DNA of 27,051 nt from HGM11788 sp964654945 (lineage in GTDB: Bacteria; Bacillota; Clostridia; Lachnospirales; CAG-274). The stretch lies in NCBI GenBank assembly GCA_964654945.1, contig CAZZLN010000019.1:1-27051 (forward strand), read 5' to 3'. A program made the translations under genes and the position numbers. The notes under the pieces were generated by a model. The model was given only the letters and a program-made list of their open reading frames with translations, did not search any database and was not told the origin of the DNA. This document shows positions 12,439 to 21,200 of this stretch, piece after piece (the first letter of the stretch is position 1; each line of letters starts with the position of its first letter).

Positions 12439-13664
12439 TATACCAATTTTACCTGATGATAGGTTTTTTTGCCTTTCTGAACCATAATTGAATTGTCATC
12501 GTCAAAAATATCAGGGCTTATAACAGTGGCTATATCACTTATTTTTTCACCGTTTACCTTTACGCCGCCCTGCTGAACAAGACGTCTGCCTTCACCTCTT
12601 GATGGAATAAGCCTGCATTTTTCAAGAAGCTCAATAATCTGAAGTCCATCACCATATTCAGCTTTTGTAATTTCAGTAGTTGGAACAGAGCCGGCAACGG
12701 GACCGCCGCCAAACAGAGATTTTGCTGCCTGTTGAGCCTTTTTAGCTTCTTCTTCACCATGAACAAGATTAGTAAGCTCATATGCAAGAATTTCCTTTGC
12801 CCTGTTAAGCTGGCTTCCTTCCCATTTATCCATTTCATCGATTTGTTCAAGAGGAAGAAATGTCAGCATTCTAAGACACTTTAATACATCTGCATCAGCA
12901 ACATTTCTCCAATACTGATAAAATTCAAAGGGTGAAGTTTTGTTAGGATCAAGCCACACAGCACCACTCTGAGTTTTTCCCATTTTTTTGCCCTCGGAAT
13001 TTAAAAGGAGAGTAATAGTCATAGCATAGGCATCCTTGCCGAGTTTTCTTCTAATAAGCTCAGTGCCTCCAAGCATATTGCTCCACTGGTCATCACCGCC
13101 AAACTGCATATTGCAGCCATATTTACGGAAAAGCTCATAGAAATCATAGCTTTGCATAATCATATAGTTAAATTCTAAGAATGAAAGACCTTTTTCCATT
13201 CTCTGCTTGTAGCATTCTGCTGTCAGCATTCTGTTTACACTGAAACAAGCTCCAACATCCCTTAAAAGATCAACATAGTTAAGGTCAAGGAGCCAGTCGG
13301 CGTTGTTCACCATAAGAGCCTTTCCTTCTGAAAAATCAATAAATTTAGACATCTGCTTTTTAAAGCATTCGCAGTTGTGAGCAATTGTTTCTTTAGTCAT
13401 CATCTGACGCATATCACTTCTGCCTGATGGATCACCAACCATAGCAGTACCGCCGCCAATTAATGCAATAGGCTTGTTGCCTGCCATTTGAAGCCTTTTC
13501 ATAAGGCAAAGAGCCATAAAATGTCCAACGTGAAGACTGTCAGCAGTAGGGTCAAATCCAATGTAAAATGTAGCCTTTCCTGCATTGATTAATTCTTTAA
13601 TTTCTTCTTCATCAGTAAGCTGTGCAAGTAATCCTCTTGCTTTTAATTCTTCAAAAACTGTCAT
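12438..13664 (-). CDS. tyrS: Tyrosyl-tRNA synthetase
   Basis: Class I aminoacyl-tRNA synthetase that charges tRNA-Tyr. The 408-residue product has the Rossmann start with the HIGH-type motif HVGHF (about residues 47-51), tyrosine-pocket segments (YDFYELFRKYG, QFGGDDQWSN), the KMSKS-type loop KKMGKT and a C-terminal S4 RNA-binding domain (from about 340, with GGVKVNGEK). Length fits the TyrS family. The start follows AAAAGGAGAAATTATA on the minus strand. It is a single-gene unit controlled by the T-box leader at 13681-13905 and is convergent with the peptidase gene. Confidence 0.97.
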   Translation of the reverse strand: MTVFEELKARGLLAQLTDEEEIKELINAGKATFYIGFDPTADSLHVGHFMALCLMKRLQMAGNKPIALIGGGTAMVGDPSGRSDMRQMMTKETIAHNCECFKKQMSKFIDFSEGKALMVNNADWLLDLNYVDLLRDVGACFSVNRMLTAECYKQRMEKGLSFLEFNYMIMQSYDFYELFRKYGCNMQFGGDDQWSNMLGGTELIRRKLGKDAYAMTITLLLNSEGKKMGKTQSGAVWLDPNKTSPFEFYQYWRNVADADVLKCLRMLTFLPLEQIDEMDKWEGSQLNRAKEILAYELTNLVHGEEEAKKAQQAAKSLFGGGPVAGSVPTTEITKAEYGDGLQIIELLEKCRLIPSRGEGRRLVQQGGVKVNGEKISDIATVISPDIFDDDNSIMVQKGKKTYHQVKLV

Positions 13665-13680
13665 TATAATTTCTCCTTTT

Positions 13681-13723
13681 AAAAAAAATAACGGGCATTC
13701 TCCTAAAGGACGAGAATACCCGT
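13681..13723 (-). terminator. T-box leader terminator
   Basis: 12-base arms 13723-13712 and 13702-13691 (ACGGGTATTCTC / GAGAATGCCCGT, one T-G wobble), then TA and eight T residues on the minus strand. Its 5' arm follows the T-box sequence directly, as required for the competing antiterminator. Confidence 0.92.
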
Positions 13724-13905
13724 GTTACCACCTTAATTCATACATTATAAATAATGTACCTCTTTGCTCCTATAAGGTAGAGCATACCTGCTGCTCCAAA
13801 AGTGTAGCTTCCTTATATCATCTGACAGCCTCTCACCAACCGGCTGACTCTCTGAAAGTAACAGATATAGGCTTATTCTTTTTTCATAGCAGCTAATTAT
13901 TCTTG
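13681..13905 (-). promoter_or_regulatory. T-box riboswitch (tyrosine) upstream of tyrS
   Basis: On the minus strand the leader has Stem I features (an AGAGAGT then GGTGAGAGG pattern near 13857-13832), a candidate UAC tyrosine specifier (13806-13804, in GAAGCTACAC), the T-box sequence AAGGTGGTAACA (13734-13723) and an overlapping terminator stem. Uncharged tRNA-Tyr should pair with the specifier and the T-box, favouring antitermination and tyrS expression. The specifier position is my reading of the unfolded sequence. Confidence 0.93.
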
Positions 13906-13911
13906 AAATTA

Positions 13912-13940
13912 ATCATAACACAGCAGGTTAAATATGTCAA
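13912..13940 (-). promoter_or_regulatory. Promoter of the tyrS T-box transcript
   Basis: Minus strand: perfect TTGACA (13940-13935), 17-bp spacer, TATGAT (13917-13912). The expected start near 13905 agrees with the T-box leader. Confidence 0.88.
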
Positions 13941-14041
13941 GAATTTATATTTTTTTCGGGAGTCTATAAATCTTTACCAAAATCTATATACTAAATTGTT
14001 AAAATTTTGTTAAAAATTTTCGTGATTTTTTATAAAAATCC

Positions 14042-14070
14042 TTTATTTTTACATTGATTTATGGTATAAT
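14042..14070 (+). promoter_or_regulatory. Probable promoter of the pilus operon
   Basis: Perfect TATAAT (14065-14070) with an extended TG (14062-14063); the -35 position (TTTATT, 14042-14047, 17-bp spacing) is poor. It leaves a leader of about 130 bases with a weak GTAATA/TATTAC dyad (14156-14161 / 14182-14187) ahead of the first gene. It is divergent from the tyrS promoter across AT-rich DNA. Confidence 0.6.
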
Positions 14071-14204
14071 TGACCTAAGCAACTATTTTATGCTTTAAGT
14101 GTATGTTATTTTGCACAAAAACATTCACCTATATTAGCTGATTAAGAAATATATGGTAATAAGCGGGACTGCCATAAACAATATTACAGCAGGGGGAGTC
14201 AGTA

Positions 14205-14492
14205 ATGACGGATAAGGAATTAAAAAAACTGAAAAGAGCTGAGCTTTTGGAAATGCTGTTGGAACAAACTAAAAAGGTTGAGTCCCTGCAGGCTGAATTA
14301 GAGCTTAAAAACAAAGAATTGGAAAACAGAAGAATTATGATAGAAAAAGCCGGCTCCATTGCGGAGGCTTCTTTGCGATTAAATGAAGTATTTGAAGCGG
14401 CACAGAAGGCTGCGGATCAGTATTTAGAGAATGTTATGCAGATAAGCGGAGGCTTGGAAAATAAGCAGGACAATTCAAATAAAACCGATTAA
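14205..14492 (+). CDS. Small coiled-coil protein at the head of the pilus operon
   Basis: A 95-residue soluble protein, almost entirely charged helix: heptad-like Leu/Lys/Glu from about 3 to 50 (including LEQTKKVESLQAELELKNKE), then IEKAGSIAEASLRLNEVFEAAQKAADQYL and a polar tail. No signal peptide or known catalytic motif. A CAGGGGGAG ribosome site precedes the ATG. It is followed 20 bp later by signal peptidase I, so it is probably transcribed with the pilus genes. I recall similar small proteins beside signal peptidase and surface-protein genes in Lachnospiraceae, without a known function. A cytoplasmic organiser or DivIVA-like scaffold is conceivable, but nothing specific shows it. Confidence 0.75.
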   Translation: MTDKELKKLKRAELLEMLLEQTKKVESLQAELELKNKELENRRIMIEKAGSIAEASLRLNEVFEAAQKAADQYLENVMQISGGLENKQDNSNKTD

Positions 14493-14512
14493 AAGCCTTG
14501 TGGGGTGGCAGA

Positions 14513-15112
14513 ATGAAACTGAAAAAGGAAGAAATTACTAAAAATTATGAAATTCCCAATATTGAGCAGCTTGAAAAGGAGCTAAAAAGGGAAAACTATA
14601 AAATACACTATGCAAAGGTGCTAAGGAGTACAATTTATGTTCTTATAACAGTGGCGGCGGTAGCGGTTTTAATTGCTACGCTTTTTTTGCCTGTATTGAG
14701 AATATACGGTTCGTCAATGACGCCTTCATTGACGGAAAAGGATATTGTTATCTCTGTTAAAGGCTTTGGATATAAGAGGGGAGATGTTGTTTCCTTCTAC
14801 TATAACAACAAAATCCTTGTAAAGCGTATCATTGCTTTTGCAGGGGAATATGTAGACATTGATGAAGAAGGAAATGTTTATGTAGACGGTGAATTGTTAG
14901 ATGAACCCTATCTTACTGAAAAGGCACTGGGTGAATGTGATATAAAATTGCCTTATCAGGTGCCTGATGACAGGATATTTGTGTGCGGTGATCACCGTTT
15001 GACTTCAGTGGACAGCCGAAGCCGTTCAGTAGGCTGTGTTGCTGAGGAGCAAATTGTAGGGAAAATAGTTTTCAGAGTGTGGCCTTTAAAGGGTTGGGGA
15101 TTTGTTAAATAA
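14513..15112 (+). CDS. lepB: Signal peptidase I dedicated to the pilus locus
   Basis: Removes signal peptides from exported proteins, here probably the large pilus subunits. The 199-residue product has a cytoplasmic basic N-terminus, one transmembrane segment (about 41-62), the nucleophile box GSSMTPSL with Ser68, the general-base box VKRIIAFAG with Lys104, and the conserved GDHR and SVDSRSRSVG boxes. This is the bacterial Ser-Lys type, unlike the Ser-His enzyme at 11958. ATG 14513 is preferred to a TTG at 14498; a weak GGGGTGG lies upstream. Signal peptidase genes inside sortase-pilus loci are known from other Gram-positives. Confidence 0.93.
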   Translation: MKLKKEEITKNYEIPNIEQLEKELKRENYKIHYAKVLRSTIYVLITVAAVAVLIATLFLPVLRIYGSSMTPSLTEKDIVISVKGFGYKRGDVVSFYYNNKILVKRIIAFAGEYVDIDEEGNVYVDGELLDEPYLTEKALGECDIKLPYQVPDDRIFVCGDHRLTSVDSRSRSVGCVAEEQIVGKIVFRVWPLKGWGFVK

Positions 15113-15165
15113 ATTGCATTTATCAGATGGGATAAGTATATATTAATAAGAGCTTTGTTTTTATT

Positions 15166-15191
15166 GCAAAATGTTCTTTATCACATTTTGC
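15166..15191. promoter_or_regulatory. 9-bp perfect dyad upstream of the giant adhesin gene
   Basis: GCAAAATGT (15166-15174) and ACATTTTGC (15183-15191) with an 8-base loop, 57 bp before the adhesin start. There is no T run, so it is not an ordinary terminator. It could be an operator or an RNA processing stem separating lepB from the structural genes. Confidence 0.4.
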
Positions 15192-15247
15192 CAAGAATAT
15201 AACAACCTCGCCTGACAGCTCGTATAATACAGAAGGGGGAATAATAT

Positions 15248-18200
15248 ATGTATAGCGGCAATAAGCTGCCTGAGGCAGAGAAATTTGCAAAAAAGAGAAA
15301 AAAGTTAAAATTATGGCATCGTCTGCTTATGCTTGCAGGCTCTGTTGTTGTGTTTATAACAACATATATGCTTATTCTTCCTGCTATAACTGCGGAAATA
15401 GGTACACTTGATGTTTATTTAAGCGAGGACAGTGTTTTATCGGGAAGTGCTGTTATTGAAGAGGCTGCAGGCAATACAGATGATTTGACTGAAAGCACAA
15501 CGGAGGCAACAACAGAAAAAACAACAGAGGAAAAAAATACCGGCACAGAATCAGAGGCATCAGGTTCAGGAAGTTCGGAAAGTACAGTATTACCTGACGG
15601 AACTGTAGTTAATTTTACACTTGAAGGTGTCAGTGAAGAAAAAAGTGACACTTTGCTTAAAAATGTTTTTTCTTTAGCATCAACTTTAAGTTCCGGTTTA
15701 GAAAACATTATATTTTACGGTGACGGCACAGATAAAAAATTTGTTGCTGTTTACGATCCTGAAACAGGGGATTTTAATGTTGATTTAAATATTGACTTTG
15801 TGTTATCACAGGCTTCACTTGCGTATTATAGTAAAGTTGATGATGTGACTATATCTGACGGATATACAATGTCCTATTCAATAACACTGCCTGCAGGCGT
15901 TATTTTACCTGATAAATTGGTTTATAACGATGATGGTTCTTATGCTGTTCATAACGGATATAGAACAAATACAACTGAAAAAATATTTGAATATTACTTT
16001 GTTCCGACTTATGATGAAGCCGGAAATATTAAAACCGATGAATATGGTCATACAATATATACTGTTGTAATGGTGTTTGATGAAACATATCTTGCGTCCT
16101 TATCAAGGGGCGATATTGAAGGCACTATGAATATTCATGCTTATTTAAGCAGTGATTATTATACATCAGAAGGTTCAATAATTATAACCGATGAATTACT
16201 TGAAGAGCCTATTGAAATCAAATACGACCAGATTAAATTTAACGACAATGAAACAGTCAATTATGACGTAACAGTTTCAAAAAGCGGAAGCTACAACTCC
16301 GGGGATAAAACAATAACATATGAAGTTTTGGTACTGACCCAAAAAGGAACCGGCGATACAATCACAATAACCGATACCTTCGGAAATTCCGACTTTATAA
16401 CAGATCTTAGCGGCAAGCTTGAAAGCGTAAATTATCAGCAGCTGACTAATTTAGCTGTTTGCATTAACCAATGGGACGGAACGTTCTATACATATGAAAC
16501 CGAAAACACCCAAAAAGGCGATACGGTGACACTTGATAGTACAAGCGAAGGCACAGGATATTATTACGATGAGAGCGGTAATTTAATAATAACTCTCCCG
16601 GGACTTAGCACAGCCGATGAAGTTGAATATTCGGATTGGATGATACAAAACGGATATGAAAATTACAATGCCTATATAGTGACATATACATACAGTGTAG
16701 ATCCTCAGAGCGATACAACCTACACAAGCGATAATACTGCAAAGGTTGGCACTTATGACTCAACCGCACAGACCACAATATATGATGCAAGCACCGTTAA
16801 GGTAACTGTAAGCGGTAAAAATACAATAACAAAAGACGGCGCTTATAACTCCGAAACAGAAATAATAACCTGGACAATAACTGTGGGCGACGGTGAAAAA
16901 TCCGTAAACGGATATATACTGACTGATGATATGTTTGCCGGGCTTGAAGCGGCTGATTTGGTTATAACCGATGATTCAGGAAATGAAATATCAAGCATCA
17001 GTTATAAAATATTGTACGATGATGACGGCACTACCATAAAAGGCATAGAATTTACTTGTGATGAAGATGATATAACTCAGTATACTGTTACTTATAAAAC
17101 AACTGTGAGCCAGGAATGGGCATCTCAGAACATAACAAATGAGGCAGATTTGGAAACTCCTGACGGAGTTCTTTCGGATTCGGCTACTGTGTGGATAGGA
17201 GGTCTTAGCGACTGCTTTACAAAGACGTTTGACGATAAGCAGGCGGTGCAGGAGGACAAAATCTATTTATTAAGCTGGACCACAACCTTTAACATACCAA
17301 AGTCAGGAATACCTGCGGGAATAACCTTTACAGATTATCTGGAGGGCACAGGTCATTATATGACAGCGGCTCAGGCCATTGCGGTTAAGAACGCCCTTAC
17401 AGAAGCATGGGGCGAAGGTGTCATTTCAGATATTCAGTTCTATACAGGCGATAACAGATGGAATATGCAAGATGAGCTGTGGGTAAACGCAGAGAATATA
17501 GATGAAAGTGATACTGAATCAAAGTATTATCAATTCAGATATACCATAGCTAAAGACGTGGTTCAGTCCGACGACGGCAATAATACCATAACATATTCAT
17601 ATGTAACAACGGCAGATGTTGAGAGTGCAGGATATGTAAACACCATAACATATTATAACTCCATACAGGATTCACAAACATGGACTACAAAAAGTGATAA
17701 ATGGACATATTATACTAAGGTTATAAAATACGGAACAAAAAGCGACGGAAGCATTGACCCGTCAGGCTATGACACTACAGACATAACTGTGACTGACGGC
17801 GTGGTATCATGGATAGTAAGAGTGCTCCTTGAAGAAGGAGAAACATATACAATAACAGATACACTGCCGGAGGGCGTTACACTAAGCGGAATTTATGCCT
17901 CCGTAAACAGCACAAACTGCAATAACCAGCTTGCAACACAAGATGGTGTTTCAATTGAGCTTAAAAACGGCGTAAGCGGAACGGTTAATGTTACATATAA
18001 GGGCACAGACGGACAAAATGTAACTGTTGAAGTTACAAACGATGCAACAAATGAAAATCTGGTATACATAAAATATGTATGTCAAATAACAAAGAATGAG
18101 GAAGAAGAAAGCAGTGACGGCAGCGTGGCGGCAGGCTCTGATGCAACCACATACGAGCTTTTTAACCATGTGGCAGTAACCAAAAGTGGCGAAACCGAGT

Positions 18201-21200
18201 ACGGAAGTGACGATCAGACAACTACCGTAACATGGCAGGATGAAGATAATTCAAGTGAAGTTCTTGAAAAGAGTCAGCAGTTTGACAAAAACAACAATGT
18301 AATAAAGTACTCTCTTAATATTAATCCGACCTCTACAACCTATGTTACATCAACAGGTGAAACTTATTCAGACCTTGTAATAAATGATGTGCTGACATAT
18401 TACAGTTATCCGAGTCAGGGTGTTGCGAGAGATGCAAGCCTTATATTAAATTCTGTTGCATTGTATTATGCACAGACTGATGAAGACGGAAATGCATTGT
18501 ATGATGAAGACGGCAACATTCTAAAGGGTGATAAGCTTAGCTCAAGTGAGTACACATGGACCTATAAAGAAAATATAACCAGTTATTATCCTGAGTATGA
18601 GTGGGGATATGATTATGCGGAAAAAACAATAAAGCTTACAGTACCTAACGGAACGGCATTGGTATTTGAATATGAGTTTTTGGTTACGATAATTGTTGAT
18701 GATGGTGTACAAGCGGCAGATAAAGGAGCCAACGTTACAAATTCGGCAGAAATAAGTGTAGGCGGAGAAACCATTAAAAGCGTTCCGGGAGTTGAAACAA
18801 AGGATCAGGTTGACGACAGCGGCACTTCAGCAAGTGCGCATGGTGCATCAGGCTACACAATATATAAAGTAGACGAGGACAATTTCTCACTGCCTCTTGA
18901 AAATGCTAAATTTGACTTATATGTATGGTCAGAGGGTGTAACAGATGAAGATGGTAATGTAACAGAGGCAGCAGGCTTTAAATATATAGACAGCTTTACA
19001 ACAAGCTCAACAGGATATACAGGCATAACAGGTGCATTAAAGGAAGATGCCGATACGGGAGAAAGGTATTATGAAATAACATTATCAGAAGGCGAGCTAT
19101 ATAAGCTGCCTGTTGATACTATATGTTACTTCGTTGAAAGCTCTGCACCCGATGGTTATAAAACCGACACAACAAAGTATTACTTCTATTATGGTTCAAG
19201 CGTTGCCAAAACGTTAAGTTCTGTGTTAGAAAGCTGCGGTTATAACGGTGATGAAACCATAACCTCCGCAAAGAACTTGATTATGTCATATACCCAGTAT
19301 ATTACAAATGCTCACAGCTGGGACTACTATGCTGAAAAAACAAGCATTTCCGTAATTAAGAGATGGGTTGATTCAGAGGGTAATGCAATAACAAAGGACA
19401 ACGGAAGCATTTCCTTTAATCTTTACAGAGTGTTTACTGATGTTGACGGTGTTCAGGGATACGGCCCTGATTACCAGGGAACGGATCAGACTGACACAGG
19501 CTCGACCGTTAAGCTTAATTGGACAGAATATGATAAGTATAATGCAACAGCCGACAGCGGAAGCGTGACCTGCAATAAAAATTCTACGGTTAAGTTTAAT
19601 ATGGCATTTAACAGTACTTGGTATCCTTATGTATTGGTAAAGGATGCAAACGGTAAAGTATTAGCCTATGCTGTAGATTCTTTTGGTAATAATTATAGCG
19701 GCATGAGTAGTGATGATGTAACAGTCAAGTGGGAAACTGCCGCAAGCGGAGGTTATACTTTAAGTTTTGATATATCTATTGGAGAAAGTAAAGAGGACAT
19801 ATCAATATATGTGGGCGGAAGCACCGATGAATTGAGTCCAATGACAATATCTATAGACGGTGCAGTTGAAGAATCAACTACTGAATCCACAACTGAAGCC
19901 ACAACTGCGGAAGCTGAAACAGAGAGCACAACCACAGCTTTTTATTACCATGTTTTTAACAAGGATACCCTTGAGGAAACAGACGGTACTGAAATAAGCC
20001 ATATAGGCGGCGATTATCTCATATACAAGGGTTCCGATGACGAAAGCGTAAGGGACGCAAATTATTTTAACATAAATGGTTCACTTTCAAAAAGTCACGG
20101 AAGTACATATTGGGATATAAACGGTGACGGAACATTAAGCTCTGATGAATTACTTGAAACCTGTTTAAAATGGGAAACCAATTATGACGGAAACGGAACG
20201 CCGACAAATATCACCTTTACGGCAGCGCAGGACGGTCTTTTGACCCTTGTGTTCAATACGGACGGCAACGGAAGCGAAAGCTCGACAATAACAAACAGTG
20301 TGAATATTGACGGGGAAGTATATTCTGCAACATATAATACCATTACGGCTTATTTAACAGCAGGAGAACATACATTAACAAGATCAAGCTATTGCTTCCT
20401 GTTTTATATGTCATATGAAGAGGGTGCTGCAAAGAACAGCAGTGCAGCTTCAAAATATATACATAACTTTAACGACGGCACAAATTCGACATTTTACACT
20501 ATTACCGGTGATATTGCCAACAACAAGGATGTTGTTAATTATGATAATATAGACATATCAAACTGTTTGAAGATGAACAGTAAGGCTAATATTTCATTTA
20601 CAACAGAAGAAGCCGGTACTCTGTATATGATATTCACAAATCCAAACGATGCGCCTGTTGTAGGTGCCATAGTTGATGATGTGACCCATTATGCAGCAGC
20701 AACAGGCAAGTTTGACAACAACGGCAATGAAATATATGAAATGACGGTGCGTGTATCGGAGGGAACACATACAATAAAAAGAATAAACAGTACGGAAGTA
20801 ATGCTTTATTACATTGAATATGTTCCCGATGATTTCGGAAGCGGCGAATTGACCAAAGTGCCGCCTTATAATGAGTATGCCGAGCTTGTAGGCACATATA
20901 CAATAAGTGCAGACAGCAACTGGTCATGGTCAAATACCAATTTGTTATGGCAGGTGCTTAGTGAGGACGGCGACTTACTGGGATATTACAGCTATTATAT
21001 AGTTGAGGTTGATACAGACGAAAATTATATAACTCAGTATATGAACAACAGCTCAGACGGTATAGAGTCAGGTTCAATGGCTATATACAATCAGGATATG
21101 AGTGCAAGCTCCACCTCCATAAGCGTTGTTAAGAATTGGCTTGATACCGAGGGTAATAAGTTAAGCAACGATGAAGCAGCAGAAAAAGAAAGCATTGCCT

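Noticed and set aside
14104..14180. Cyclic-di-GMP-I riboswitch in the leader of the pilus operon
   Set aside because: The 3' part (GGTAATAAGCGGGACTGCC) recalls the end of that aptamer, but the required GGGACGCAAAGCC-type core and the first helix are absent. Not called.
15223..15228. Perfect TATAAT as a promoter for the giant adhesin
   Set aside because: No -35 at usable spacing (TTGCCA is 29 bp away), and the start would fall in the ribosome site.
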